Shown: positions 1 to 8,865, counted from the stretch's first letter. The stretch: 64,000 nucleotides of DNA from Prado023 sp963697345 (GCA_963697345.1 CAVONS010000008.1:649385-713384); one strand, 5' to 3'. A program made the numbers and translations. The notes: a model not told the origin generated them from the letters alone.

Positions 1-866
1 GCTACGCCGATGTCTTCGCAGGCGACGAGGCCTGGCAGTCCCTGCCGACGCCTGAGGGGGACACCTTCGAGTGGGCCGATGACTCGACCTACGTTCGCAA
101 GCCCCCGTACTTCGACGGCATGGGCGCCCAGCCCGACCCGGTCACCGACGTCGTCGGCGCCCGGGTGCTGGCCAAGCTCGGCGACTCGGTCACCACGGAC
201 CACATCAGCCCGGCCGGCTCGATCAAGCCCGACAGCCCAGCTGGCCGCTACCTCGCGGAGAACGGCGTCGAGCGCAAGGACTTCAACTCCTACGGCTCGC
301 GTCGGGGCAACCACGAGGTCATGATCCGCGGCACCTTCGCCAACATCCGGCTGCGCAACCAGCTCCTCGACGACGTCGAGGGTGGCTTCACCCGGGACTT
401 CACGCTCGAGGGGGCGCCGCAGTCGACGATCTACGATGCCGCACAGTCCTACGCGGCTGCGGGCATCCCGCTGGTGGTGCTGTCCGGCAAGGAGTACGGC
501 TCGGGCTCGTCGCGCGACTGGGCAGCCAAGGGCACGGCCCTGCTCGGCGTGCGTGCCGTCATCGCGGAGTCCTACGAGCGCATCCATCGCTCGAACCTGA
601 TCGGCATGGGCGTCCTGCCCCTGCAGTACCCCCAGGGCCAGGACGCGGCGACCCTCGGCCTCGACGGCACCGAGGTCTTCTCGATCAGCGGCGTCACCGC
701 GCTGAACGAGGCAGTGATCCCCCGGACGGTCTCCGTGCGCGCGGAGCGGGCCGATGGCTCCGCCGTGGAGTTCGAGGCGATCCTGCGGATCGACACCCCG
801 GGCGAGGCCGACTACTACCGCAACGGCGGGATCCTGCAGTACGTGCTGCGCTCGCTGGTGCAGTAG
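1..866 (+). CDS. acnA: Aconitate hydratase, C-terminal part
   Basis: This is the C-terminal ~288 residues of aconitase, which interconverts citrate and isocitrate in the TCA cycle. The gene enters from the left edge and is read from base 3, so the start and the 4Fe-4S cysteine region lie outside the window. The visible part is the swivel domain: the approach sequence STYVRKPPYFDGM, then GDSVTTDHISPAG, NSYGSRRGNHEVMIRGTF and the active-site loop KEYGSGSSRDWAAKG, all standard for the AcnA/IRP branch. It ends in a TAG stop at 864-866. Identification is secure. Confidence 0.97.
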   Translation, partial: YADVFAGDEAWQSLPTPEGDTFEWADDSTYVRKPPYFDGMGAQPDPVTDVVGARVLAKLGDSVTTDHISPAGSIKPDSPAGRYLAENGVERKDFNSYGSRRGNHEVMIRGTFANIRLRNQLLDDVEGGFTRDFTLEGAPQSTIYDAAQSYAAAGIPLVVLSGKEYGSGSSRDWAAKGTALLGVRAVIAESYERIHRSNLIGMGVLPLQYPQGQDAATLGLDGTEVFSISGVTALNEAVIPRTVSVRAERADGSAVEFEAILRIDTPGEADYYRNGGILQYVLRSLVQ

Positions 867-928
867 CCCCTGTCAGGCGATCCCCACCCCTCCCGGAGCA
901 CACTGGACGTGGAGAGGTGGGGATCGGC

Positions 929-1111
929 ATGAGCGACAGCAACGGCGCGGCAGCTGGTGGGGGAGCGATCTACGGGCTGGGCATGTTCGGCGCGTGGGTG
1001 TACTTCTGGCAGCAGGCTGACGGCTTCTGGGAGTACGTGCTGGCGGTGCTGCAGGGCTTCGTGTGGCCCGCCTTCATGGTCTACGAGCTGTTCGGCGCGC
1101 TGGGCGGCTGA
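929..1111 (+). CDS. Small hypothetical membrane-associated protein (60 aa)
   Basis: A short protein with a Gly/Ala-rich N-terminus followed by one hydrophobic, aromatic-rich stretch (AIYGLGMFGAWVYFW onward) that could form one or two short membrane segments. I chose the ATG at 929 rather than the in-frame GTG at 917 because a purine-rich GGAGAGGTGGGG stretch lies just upstream of the ATG. It sits 62 bp after the aconitase stop on the same strand. Similar short aromatic membrane proteins are common in actinobacteria, but no function can be assigned. Confidence 0.6.
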   Translation: MSDSNGAAAGGGAIYGLGMFGAWVYFWQQADGFWEYVLAVLQGFVWPAFMVYELFGALGG

Positions 1112-1151
1112 GTCTCCCCTGACGGGCGCCTGCGGCAGGGGCGGCGACGAC

Positions 1152-1520
1152 CTACATCTTGGGACGCCAGCGCTTGCCCTGCAGGGCCTCCTCGACGAGC
1201 CCGGCCTCCCGGAGCTGGGCCGCCAGGTGGGCGCCCTCCCTGCTCAGGGCCGCAAGGACCTCCTCGATGGCCTCCGGGGGCACACGTCCGGCGAGGTCCC
1301 GACGAGCGCCGGCGTAGGCCGTGCGAGCCGCCGTCAGGGAGGCTTCGGCGTGCACGTGGGCCAGCCGGGCCAGCACGACCGGATAGCGCCGCAGCACGGC
1401 GTGGGCGCGGTAGTCCGCAGGGCACAGGTCCAGCAACCACGCGACGACCCGGTCGTCGAACTCGGGCGATTCTGGATCCGGCACCGCACGCGGCCAACCG
1501 GGGGGCACAGTCACGACCAC
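1152..1520 (-). CDS. Conserved actinobacterial hypothetical protein (122 aa)
   Basis: A soluble, helix-rich protein with a recognisable core, VVAWLLDLCPADYRAHAVLRRYPVVLAR, split here by a small variable stretch from a C-terminal helix ending in EEALQGKRWRPKM. From memory, related proteins of about this size occur beside aconitase or dxs in other Actinomycetes, so it is probably a real conserved gene rather than a shadow. It is transcribed against its neighbours aconitase and dxs. Function is unknown; no catalytic motif or membrane segment is visible. Confidence 0.75.
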   Translation of the reverse strand: MVVTVPPGWPRAVPDPESPEFDDRVVAWLLDLCPADYRAHAVLRRYPVVLARLAHVHAEASLTAARTAYAGARRDLAGRVPPEAIEEVLAALSREGAHLAAQLREAGLVEEALQGKRWRPKM

Positions 1521-1563
1521 AGCCTAGGGTCGCGTCGCCGATGTGCCGAGCGCAGATCACTCC

Positions 1564-1569
1564 TAGACT
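1564..1569 (+). promoter_or_regulatory. Candidate -10 box for dxs
   Basis: TAGACT lies 31 nt before the dxs GTG. A GAGGAGG ribosome site follows at about 1589-1595, so dxs appears to have a short conventional leader, unlike the leaderless genes elsewhere in the window. No convincing -35 box was seen. Confidence 0.45.
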
Positions 1570-1600
1570 GTGCTGACGACCATGCGACGAGGAGGCTGCC

Positions 1601-3475
1601 GTGGGTGTGCTGGAGGGCATCGACTCACCCGCGGACCTGCGCGCCCTGAGCCCGGGGCAGCTTGATGAGCTCGCCGAGGAGATCCGGGGGTTCCTCGTCG
1701 AGAAGGTCAGCAGGACCGGCGGGCATCTGGGGCCCAACCTCGGCGTCGTGGAGCTGACGCTGGCGCTGCACCGCGTGTTCGACTCGCCCAACGATGTGCT
1801 CCTCTGGGACACCGGGCACCAGTCCTACGTGCACAAGATCGTCACCGGGCGCCGGGATGACTTCGACCACCTGCGTCAGGCCGGCGGGCTCTCCGGCTAT
1901 CCGTCGCGCTCCGAGAGCGTCCACGACGTGATCGAGAACTCGCACGCGTCCACCGCGCTGTCCTACGCCGATGGGATCGCCAAGGGCTTCGAGCAGGCGG
2001 GCACGCTCGGAACTCGGCACGTGGTGGCCGTGGTCGGTGACGGATCGTTGACCGGTGGGATGTCCTGGGAGGCGCTGAACAACATCGCGGACTCGCGCCG
2101 GCAGGTGATCATCGTCGTCAATGACAACGAGCGGTCCTACGCCCCGACCATCGGTGGCCTGGCGCGGCACCTGGACACGCTGCGCACGACCCGAGGCTAC
2201 GAGCGCTTCCTCGACTGGGGCAAGGAGATCCTGAGTCATACGCCGGTGCTGGGCGCACCGCTGTACGAGGCGCTGCACGGCGTGAAGCGTGGAGTGAAGG
2301 ACGTGGTGGCCCCCCAAGGGATGTTCGAGGACCTCGGCCTGAAGTACCTGGGGCCGGTCGATGGCCATGATCGCGCGTCCCTGGAGTCCGTGCTGGGAGC
2401 AGCGCAGCGCTACGACGGGCCCGTGATCGTCCATGCCATCACCCAGAAGGGCCGCGGCTACCCGCCCGCGGAGAACGACGAGGCCGACCGGTTCCATGGT
2501 GTGGGCGTCATCGATCCGGAGACCGGCATCCCCATCTCCAACGGCGGACCGACCTGGACCGGCGCGTTCGCCGAGGAGCTGGTGAGCATCGGTCATGAGC
2601 GTTCGGACGTCGTCGCGATCACGGCCGCGATGCTCAGCCCCACGGGCCTGGATCGGTTCGCCGCCGAGTTCCCGGACCGCACCTACGACGTCGGCATCGC
2701 CGAGCAGCACGCCCTCACCTCGGCCGCCGGGCTCGCGTTTGCGGGGCTGCATCCGGTGGTTGCCGTCTACGCGACCTTCCTGAACCGGGCCTTCGACCAG
2801 GTGCTCATGGATGTGGCGATGCACCGGGCGGGTGTGACCGTCGTGCTCGACCGGGCGGGCGTGACCGGGGATGACGGCGCCTCGCACAACGGCATGTGGG
2901 ACCTGTCCATGCTCGCCCTCGTGCCCGGGATCCGGGTTGCCGCACCGCGCGACGAGCAGAGCCTGCGGCAGGCACTGCGCGAGGCCGTGGCCGTCTCGGA
3001 TGCTCCGACGGTGGTGCGGTTCCCCAAGGGGCGCATGGTCGAGCCGTTGCCCGTGGTCTCGTCGAGCGCAGGATGCGACCTGCTGCACGACGACGAGGAG
3101 CCGCGGGTCCTCATCGTGGGGATCGGCAGCATGGCCGGGCCGGCCCGTGAGGCGGCCGCGAAGCTGTCGGCCGAGGGCATCGGCGTCGTCGTTGCCAGCC
3201 CCTTGTGGGTGACCCCGCTTCCCCTGGCACTGGTGGACCTGGCTGTGCAGGTGGGCCGCGTGGTCACCATCGAGGACAACGGCCTCGTGGGAGGGGTGGG
3301 TGCGACGTTGGTCTCCGCCCTTGCTGATCGTGGAGCCCAGATCCCCGTGTCCCGGCTCGGCATCCCGCAGGAGTTCCTCGACCACGCCGGGCGCCCGGCC
3401 ATCCTGGAGCGTCTGGGCCTGACCGCGCAGGGGTGCGCGGAGGCTGCCCGGCACCTGCTCACCGAGTCTGGCTGA
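1601..3475 (+). CDS. dxs: 1-deoxy-D-xylulose-5-phosphate synthase
   Basis: The thiamine-diphosphate enzyme that condenses pyruvate and glyceraldehyde 3-phosphate, the first step of the MEP isoprenoid pathway. At 624 residues it is full length. The N-terminal TPP domain carries HLGPNLGVVELTLALH, the GDG triad near residues 146-148 (VVGDGSLTGGMSWEALNN) and VNDNERSYAPTIGG. The transketolase-type pyrimidine domain has DVGIAEQHALTSAAGLAF and DRAGVTGDDGASHNG. The start is GTG at 1601, preceded by GAGGAGG. The next gene begins only 5 bp after the stop. Confidence 0.98.
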   Translation: MGVLEGIDSPADLRALSPGQLDELAEEIRGFLVEKVSRTGGHLGPNLGVVELTLALHRVFDSPNDVLLWDTGHQSYVHKIVTGRRDDFDHLRQAGGLSGYPSRSESVHDVIENSHASTALSYADGIAKGFEQAGTLGTRHVVAVVGDGSLTGGMSWEALNNIADSRRQVIIVVNDNERSYAPTIGGLARHLDTLRTTRGYERFLDWGKEILSHTPVLGAPLYEALHGVKRGVKDVVAPQGMFEDLGLKYLGPVDGHDRASLESVLGAAQRYDGPVIVHAITQKGRGYPPAENDEADRFHGVGVIDPETGIPISNGGPTWTGAFAEELVSIGHERSDVVAITAAMLSPTGLDRFAAEFPDRTYDVGIAEQHALTSAAGLAFAGLHPVVAVYATFLNRAFDQVLMDVAMHRAGVTVVLDRAGVTGDDGASHNGMWDLSMLALVPGIRVAAPRDEQSLRQALREAVAVSDAPTVVRFPKGRMVEPLPVVSSSAGCDLLHDDEEPRVLIVGIGSMAGPAREAAAKLSAEGIGVVVASPLWVTPLPLALVDLAVQVGRVVTIEDNGLVGGVGATLVSALADRGAQIPVSRLGIPQEFLDHAGRPAILERLGLTAQGCAEAARHLLTESG

Positions 3476-3480
3476 TCCAC

Positions 3481-5235
3481 GTGGTGGGGGGCTCTGGCCC
3501 GTCGGGGCGCGAGGACGCTGGGGGATCTGACGCCGAGCTCCTGCGTGACGTCTTCGAGCTGTCGCCTGCGGCGATCCTGCGCGTGGCCTACGTCGACGAA
3601 CGACTCGGCGCGGTGATCGATGCCAACCCCGCAGCTGGACGCCTGCTCGCAGTGCCCAGCGACGAGCTCCGCGGTCGGCTGCTGTCCGAGCTCCTCCCGG
3701 CGGTGGCGGAGCGCGGCCGCACCGAGCCGGGCGCGGCCCAGTCTGCCGTCGCGATGCCTGGTGGGGACGGCACCGTGCGCTGGATCGCTGTGTCGACCAC
3801 GCCCCTGCCGGCCCCGGCGCCGGGCGATGACCCGCGTGCGCTGGTCATCCTGCACGACGTCACCGAGCAGTGGAGCGCCCGCGACCAGCTGGACCGCAAG
3901 GCGCGCCACGATCCACTCACGGGCCTGATCAACCGCGGCGAGCTGCTCCACCGGCTGGGGTCGGTCGATCCGGCGTCCGGGGGGCCACTCGTGGGAGTCA
4001 TCTACCTTGACCTCGACGGGTTCAAGATGGTCAACGACACCAGGGGTCATCAGGTGGGCGATGAGCTGCTGGTCGCCGTGGCCCGCAGGATCCGGGCCGT
4101 GCTGCGGCCCGAGGACTCCCTGGCGCGGATCGGCGGGGACGAGTTCGTGATCCTGTCCTCATCGGTTGTTGACTCACAGGACATCACGGCTGTCGCCGAA
4201 CGTGTGCGGTCCACCCTCGACGAGCCGGTCAGTGTCGACGGACGGGCCCACCGCATCAGCATGAGTGTCGGTATCGCCCTGGCTCCGGCACGGCAGCTCG
4301 ACCCTGACAACCTGCTGCGGCAGGCCGACATGGCCATGTACCGCGCGAAGGACGCAGGTCGGAACACCGTGCGCGTGCACTCGGTGGAGATGGACGAGGA
4401 GCTCGCCACCGCCGAGCTGATCCGGGAGGCGCTCGGCGTTGCGCTGGCGGTCGATCCGGCCGACCGGGGGGCACCTGACGCTGGGCTCGTGCTGCACTTC
4501 CAGCCGATCGTGGAGATCGCAAGCGGCCAGCTGGCCTACGTCGAGGCGCTGACGCGGCTGAGTCTGTCCGACGGCACGCTGGTCTACCCCTCCGAGTTCC
4601 TGCCCGTTGCGGCTCGCGCGGGTCTCAACGGCGCGCTCAGCGAGCGGGTGCTTCGGGAGGCGCTCCAGCAACGTGCACGATGGCGGGCCGCAGGCGTCGA
4701 TGTCCCGGTGGGGCTGAACCTGGCACGGGGTCAGGTCTACTCCGCCTCCTTCGCCGGCGACGCCCTTCGCCTCATCTCCGAGCAGGGCGACACCCCCCGC
4801 GGCGTGGTCTTCGAGATGGGGGAGTTCGGGCTGCTGGAACCCACCGGCCCGGCACAGCTGACCCTGCGAAGGCTGCGGCAGTCCGGGATCGGCCTGGCGA
4901 TCGACCACTTCGGGACGGGCTACTCGTCGCTGGGGGCACTTCGCTTCCTCGGACCACACCGCGTGAAGATCGACCGATCCTTCGTCGCCAGCGTCACCGA
5001 CAGCCCGGCGGACCGTGCGATCGTCGCCGCGGCTGCCTCCGCCGCGCACGCCCTGGGTCAACGCGTGGTCGCCGAGGGCGTCGAGACCCCTGAGCAGCTC
5101 GAGGCGCTGTCCGCACTCGGGTGCGACGAGGCACAGGGATTCCTGGTGGCCCACGTCCTTCCCGCCGACGAGCTGGATCTGGCGTCGACGTCCTGGGCCG
5201 CGGGAACGCTGGCGCGCAGCGTGGCCGGCCAGTAG
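3481..5235 (+). CDS. PAS-GGDEF-EAL c-di-GMP turnover protein
   Basis: A 584-residue protein predicted to make and/or degrade cyclic di-GMP. An N-terminal PAS-like sensor (about 20-130, ending LVILHDVTEQ) is followed by a GGDEF domain with intact GGDEF at 218-222. An RxxD inhibitory site (R209-D212) lies five residues before it. The EAL domain has EALTRL at 355, LNLARGQ, KIDRSF, VVAEGVET and the Gln of EAQGF. The conserved DDFGTGYSS metal-binding motif reads DHFGTGYSS (H476), so phosphodiesterase activity may be impaired. The start is GTG at 3481, 5 bp after dxs; the longer in-frame ORF would overlap dxs. No transmembrane segment is seen, so it is probably cytosolic. Confidence 0.9.
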   Translation: MVGGSGPSGREDAGGSDAELLRDVFELSPAAILRVAYVDERLGAVIDANPAAGRLLAVPSDELRGRLLSELLPAVAERGRTEPGAAQSAVAMPGGDGTVRWIAVSTTPLPAPAPGDDPRALVILHDVTEQWSARDQLDRKARHDPLTGLINRGELLHRLGSVDPASGGPLVGVIYLDLDGFKMVNDTRGHQVGDELLVAVARRIRAVLRPEDSLARIGGDEFVILSSSVVDSQDITAVAERVRSTLDEPVSVDGRAHRISMSVGIALAPARQLDPDNLLRQADMAMYRAKDAGRNTVRVHSVEMDEELATAELIREALGVALAVDPADRGAPDAGLVLHFQPIVEIASGQLAYVEALTRLSLSDGTLVYPSEFLPVAARAGLNGALSERVLREALQQRARWRAAGVDVPVGLNLARGQVYSASFAGDALRLISEQGDTPRGVVFEMGEFGLLEPTGPAQLTLRRLRQSGIGLAIDHFGTGYSSLGALRFLGPHRVKIDRSFVASVTDSPADRAIVAAAASAAHALGQRVVAEGVETPEQLEALSALGCDEAQGFLVAHVLPADELDLASTSWAAGTLARSVAGQ

Positions 5236-5253
5236 GTCAGCCGACGCCAGCTC

Positions 5254-6513
5254 TCACGGGCTGTCCGGGGGCCAGATGGCGTCCTCGAGGATCTGCGCGG
5301 TCAGTTCCACCTGCCATGGACGGGCTCCTGCGTCCAGCAGCCGCGGGGCCACCGAGCCCGGCTCCTGTGGTGGCTCCCACATCAGCCGGCGGACCAGGTC
5401 GGGGGTGACCATGTTCTCGACGGGCAGCGACAGTTCCTCGGCCCGCTCCTGCAGTGCGCTGCGGGCGCGGTCGAGCCGGGCGGCTGCGGCAGGGTCGCGC
5501 TGGGCCCATGCGCGGGGAGGGGGTGGGCCCTCGCCCCGGGTGGCGTGGGGAGGGAGCTCGGCCTCCGGCAGCGCCCATGCCTCGCGCAGGGCAGTCACCC
5601 AAACCTTCTGGTAGCGCGAGGCCCCCCGACCGTGGAAGTCCTTGAGCGCACGCAGGCCCGCCGCATCGCGCACCTGTGCCACCGCGACAGCCGCTATCGA
5701 TGAGTCGGGCAGCAGCCGGCCAGGTGCGGTGTCCATGTCCTGGGCCAGGCCCTCGCGGGCGAACCAGAGGTACTCCACGAGCGCGAGGCCGCGCCGTGAC
5801 CGGATCTTGTGGATCCCGGAGGTGCGCCGCCATGGATCCACCCGGGGCGCGGGCGGTGGGGCGTCGCGCACAGCGGCGAACTCCTGCTCAGCCCAGCCCA
5901 GCTTGCCGCCCTCCTCGAGGCGGGCCAGGAGGACCTCGCGCAGCTCGATGAGCACCTCGACGTCGAGGGCTGCGTACTCCAGCCAGGCCTCGGGCAGTGG
6001 ACGACGTGACCAGTCGGCGGCTCCGTGCCCCTTTGCCAGCGACATCCCCAGCACCTCGGCCACCATCGGGCCCAGCCCCACTCGTGCCATGCCCAGCAGG
6101 CGCCCGGCCAGCTCCGTGTCGAACAGGGACGTGGGCGCCAGACCCAGCTCTGCGAGGCAGGGCAGGTCCTGGCTGGCCGCGTGCAGGATCCATTCCGGGC
6201 CCCGCAGCGCCTCGGACAGTCCAGGCAGCCCCGGGATGGCGCGCGGATCGATCAGGGCCGAACCGGCGCCCTCCCGACGGATCTGGATCAGGTAGGCGCT
6301 CTGCCCGTAGCGGTAGCCCGACGCTCGCTCGGTGTCGACCGCGACCGGACCGGTGCCGGCGGCCAACAGGGCCACGTAGTCGGCCAGCCCCTCGTCGGTC
6401 TCGATGAGCTCGGGAAGGCCATCACGCAGGGTCAGCGCAGGGAGTGGCGGTGGCTCCTCCGGCGCGACCGGGGTTGGCTCGGAGACGGCCGGGGAGTCAG
6501 ACACACGCGTCAC
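5254..6513 (-). CDS. HRDC-domain ribonuclease D-like 3'-5' exonuclease
   Basis: A DEDDy-family exonuclease likely acting in RNA 3' end trimming or turnover. The exonuclease domain shows VDTE (D60, E62), HAASQDLPCL (D116) and YAALDVEVL with the Y-xxx-D of the DEDDy subtype (Y180, D184). An HRDC-like helical domain starts near residue 228 (HKIRSRRGLALVEYLW), and a second helical region rich in Arg and Glu makes up the C-terminus. At 419 residues it is typical of the actinobacterial form. The N-terminal ~30 residues are Pro/Glu-rich and probably disordered. It lies convergent with the GGDEF/EAL gene. Confidence 0.92.
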   Translation of the reverse strand: MTRVSDSPAVSEPTPVAPEEPPPLPALTLRDGLPELIETDEGLADYVALLAAGTGPVAVDTERASGYRYGQSAYLIQIRREGAGSALIDPRAIPGLPGLSEALRGPEWILHAASQDLPCLAELGLAPTSLFDTELAGRLLGMARVGLGPMVAEVLGMSLAKGHGAADWSRRPLPEAWLEYAALDVEVLIELREVLLARLEEGGKLGWAEQEFAAVRDAPPPAPRVDPWRRTSGIHKIRSRRGLALVEYLWFAREGLAQDMDTAPGRLLPDSSIAAVAVAQVRDAAGLRALKDFHGRGASRYQKVWVTALREAWALPEAELPPHATRGEGPPPPRAWAQRDPAAAARLDRARSALQERAEELSLPVENMVTPDLVRRLMWEPPQEPGSVAPRLLDAGARPWQVELTAQILEDAIWPPDSP

Positions 6514-6582
6514 GGTACCCGGGGCCCGATCCAGTGGCGCACCCGGCGCGCAGGGCGCTCGGCCACGCAGTCAGGCCGAGAC

Positions 6583-6601
6583 CCGGCCCCCTTCGGGCCG
6601 G
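6583..6601 (-). terminator. Short GC hairpin after the LuxR-type regulator
   Basis: A 7-bp perfect inverted repeat (CCGGCCC / GGGCCGG) with a 5-nt loop lies between the regulator stop and the upstream end of the RNase D gene. There is no T tract, so it may only slow or protect transcript ends. Confidence 0.35.
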
Positions 6602-6615
6602 AGCGTCGCGGACCC

Positions 6616-7221
6616 TCAGGCCACCACGCCGTGCCGGAAGCCGATGGCCACCATCTCGGCCCTGTCACCAGTGCCCAGCTTGCGCCCGATGCGAGCCAGG
6701 TGGCTCTTGACCGTCAGGGCCGACAGGCACAGGTCCTCGCCGATCTGGCGGTTCGTGTGTCCCTCGGCGACCTTCTGCAGCACCTGGACCTCACGTGCTG
6801 ACATGGCGTCCACGCCATCGTCGCCCGCTGCGCCCAACGGGCCGAGCGCCTGCGCGCCGGCGAGGCGGGTCGGCGGAACGATGGCCGATCGCGCGCCGCA
6901 GCCGATGGCCTGTCGGACCAGCTCGGACTTGGTGCTCACGACCACGACTCGACGCCAGCCGATCGCGCGCAGCGCCCGCAGTTCCTCGCGGATCTGCGGG
7001 CCGGCGGCCTCGATGACGCACAGGTCGTGCTGCCCCGAGGGGCTGGGGATCTGTCCGCCGCGGGCCGTGGCCGCACGATGGACCGACGATGCCCCGAGGG
7101 AGCGCAGCCGCGGCGTCAACCCGGTGATGTGGGCGGCATCGATGCCCACGGTGAGCGCGGCGAACCGCCCTCGTGGCAGCGGGATGATCGGGACAGCTGT
7201 GCTCTGGGCGACGGTGATCAT
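6616..7221 (-). CDS. Orphan LuxR/NarL-type response regulator with degenerate receiver
   Basis: A 201-residue DNA-binding regulator. The C-terminal ~60 residues are a clear LuxR/NarL helix-turn-helix: MSAREVQVLQKVAEGHTNRQIG, then LCLSALTVKSHLARIGRKLGTGDRAEMVAIG. The N-terminal ~120 residues have the alternating beta/alpha pattern of a receiver, but the expected phospho-Asp strand reads LCVIEAAG and the usual GA-x-G-x-xxK end reads GARSAIVPP without Lys, so phosphorylation is unlikely. The ATG at 7221 is preceded by GGAGGT; the longer ORF upstream has no ribosome site. No histidine kinase is adjacent. From memory, a WhiI-like regulator sits beside DUF3000 and hemE in streptomycetes. Confidence 0.85.
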   Translation of the reverse strand: MITVAQSTAVPIIPLPRGRFAALTVGIDAAHITGLTPRLRSLGASSVHRAATARGGQIPSPSGQHDLCVIEAAGPQIREELRALRAIGWRRVVVVSTKSELVRQAIGCGARSAIVPPTRLAGAQALGPLGAAGDDGVDAMSAREVQVLQKVAEGHTNRQIGEDLCLSALTVKSHLARIGRKLGTGDRAEMVAIGFRHGVVA

Positions 7222-7363
7222 GGCACCTCCAGCGGCGCATTGCGTCAGGCAGTTGCAGCACCTATCGGACGTGCACGCCAAGCCCCTTGAGTGCCGTCCC
7301 CCTAACGAGTGACAGCGATCGGGCCGGATCGTCAGCCCCGAGGCCCGTCGGCCCGGTGGCCGG

Positions 7364-7933
7364 TCAGCTGCGCGGCCGAGGCAGCTGCGCGACTCCAGGA
7401 GGCAGCGGCATGAGCCCGGCTGCCTGCCCCAGCACCTCAGCCCAGGCATGCGCATGCGCCGCGAGATGTGGACCGTCCGGTGTCCAGGAGGCCCGGATCT
7501 CGATCTGCCCCTCCAGTGGGCGCTCCGAGATCTCGCCGAAGGACTCCGACGTCACGCGTGTCACCGTTCCCGAGATCTGCGTGTTGCCTGCACCTTGGGT
7601 CTCCAGCGCCTCGATGAGCCAGCTCCAGCCGACCTCAGCGAGCAGCGGGTCCGCGGCCATCTCGGGTTCGAGGGTCGCCTTGATGAAGGCCACGATCCGG
7701 AAGGTCCCGCCCCAGGACTCCTGACCCTCCGGGTCATGCAGGACCACGAGGCGGCCGTTGCCGAGATCCTCATCATCGATGACCACCTCGGCCGTCAGGG
7801 CGATCGCGTAGGGGGCAAGGCGCTGCGGTGCAGGCGCCTCCTCGAGCAGGACCTCAGGCCGGAGCTTGAGCTCACGCAGGGACGTCAGCGCGGTCCGGAA
7901 GTCCGCGGCCTCATCGCCGACGATCGCGTTCAT
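7364..7933 (-). CDS. DUF3000 family protein
   Basis: A 189-residue soluble protein matching the Actinobacteria-specific DUF3000 family: FRTALTSLRELKLRPEV at the N-terminus, LAPYAIALTAEV, GRLVVLHDPEGQESWGGTFRIVAFI, WSWLIEALE, and the terminal HAWAEVLGQAAGLMPLPPGVA. Its biochemical role is not known. In many Actinomycetes it lies directly beside hemE; here about 4.3 kb of other genes separate them. The ATG at 7933 starts at the family N-terminus; the longer ORF runs into the divergent transporter promoter and gene. Confidence 0.9.
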   Translation of the reverse strand: MNAIVGDEAADFRTALTSLRELKLRPEVLLEEAPAPQRLAPYAIALTAEVVIDDEDLGNGRLVVLHDPEGQESWGGTFRIVAFIKATLEPEMAADPLLAEVGWSWLIEALETQGAGNTQISGTVTRVTSESFGEISERPLEGQIEIRASWTPDGPHLAAHAHAWAEVLGQAAGLMPLPPGVAQLPRPRS

Positions 7934-7993
7934 GGATCGCAGGCTACGCCCTGAAACCTCCGATCGGAGGGAGGTCGGCGCCGGCGCAGGCTG

Positions 7994-7999
7994 TAGCCT
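7994..7999 (+). promoter_or_regulatory. Leaderless -10 box of the DMT transporter
   Basis: TAGCCT is followed by 8 nt and then the GTG at 8008. No ribosome site fits between them, suggesting transcription starts at or next to the start codon. Confidence 0.55.
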
Positions 8000-8007
8000 C
8001 ACGCCTC

Positions 8008-8835
8008 GTGGCTGCCCTGCTCGCACTCCTGTCCAGTGCCATGTGGGGCAGTGCCGACTACCTGGGTGGGCGGCTCTCACGGCGCAGGCACGTCCTGGTG
8101 GTCCTGGGCGGGACGCAGGCCGTGGGCCTGATCACCATGCTGATCGCGGCCACACTGACCCGGTCATGGGGCGCCCCCACCACCTATGCACCCTGGGCGG
8201 TCCTGGCCAGCCTCTCAGGGGCCACAGGGCTGGCCCTGTACTACCGAGCGCTGGCGATCGGCACGATGGGGGTCGTCTCCCCGATCGCCGCACTGGGTGT
8301 GCTGGTACCCCTGACCGCGGGGCTGGCCCAGGGCGAGCAGCCAACACCCCTGCAGGCTGCCGGGATCGTGCTGGCCCTCGTGGGTGTGGTCGCAGCCAGC
8401 GGTCCTGAGGTGCATGGCGACGCAGGGTGGGAACCGGTCCTGCTGGCCGGAGGCGCCGCCGTGTTCCTGGGAACGTCGCTGCTGGCCATCGCCCGAGGCA
8501 GCGAGTACAGCACCGTCATGACGATGACCACCATGCGCGCCGTCACCGTCGGCGTCCTTCTCCTCCTGGCACTGGCCCTGCGGCACCGGGTCTCGATCAC
8601 CGCTGGCGAGGTACCGGGCTTCGTCGCCGTGGGCCTGCTGGACGTGGGCGCCAACCTCGCCTTCGGGCTGGCCTCCACCCTCGGGCTGCTGTCCCTGGTC
8701 AGCGTGTTCGGCTCGCTGTATCCGGTTGCCACGATCCTGTTGGCGCGCTGGTTCGACCACGAGCGCCTGCGCCCGGTCCAGGTGACCGGTGTGGTCCTGG
8801 CCCTCACCGGTGTGGCGGCGATCGCGGCCGGCTGA
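8008..8835 (+). CDS. EamA/DMT-superfamily transporter (10 TM)
   Basis: A 275-residue inner-membrane transporter of the drug/metabolite superfamily, made of two EamA repeats of about five helices each. The N-terminal repeat begins LLALLSSAMWGSADYLGG and includes GATGLALYYRALAIGTMGVVSPIAAL. The C-terminal repeat contains LLSLVSVFGSLYPVATILLARWF and ends in the usual VTGVVLALTGVAAIA. The substrate cannot be read from sequence. The GTG start is likely leaderless. It is divergent from DUF3000 and convergent with the reductase fusion gene; any link to lipid or aldehyde export is only inference from position. Confidence 0.88.
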   Translation: MAALLALLSSAMWGSADYLGGRLSRRRHVLVVLGGTQAVGLITMLIAATLTRSWGAPTTYAPWAVLASLSGATGLALYYRALAIGTMGVVSPIAALGVLVPLTAGLAQGEQPTPLQAAGIVLALVGVVAASGPEVHGDAGWEPVLLAGGAAVFLGTSLLAIARGSEYSTVMTMTTMRAVTVGVLLLLALALRHRVSITAGEVPGFVAVGLLDVGANLAFGLASTLGLLSLVSVFGSLYPVATILLARWFDHERLRPVQVTGVVLALTGVAAIAAG

Positions 8836-8865
8836 TCGCCGCCCCTGGTGACGCCCGGGGTCCGG

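Noticed and set aside
1625..3454. Long open frame opposite dxs
   Set aside because: It is a shadow in GC-rich DNA: His/Gly/Arg-rich translation without domains, while dxs has full homology.
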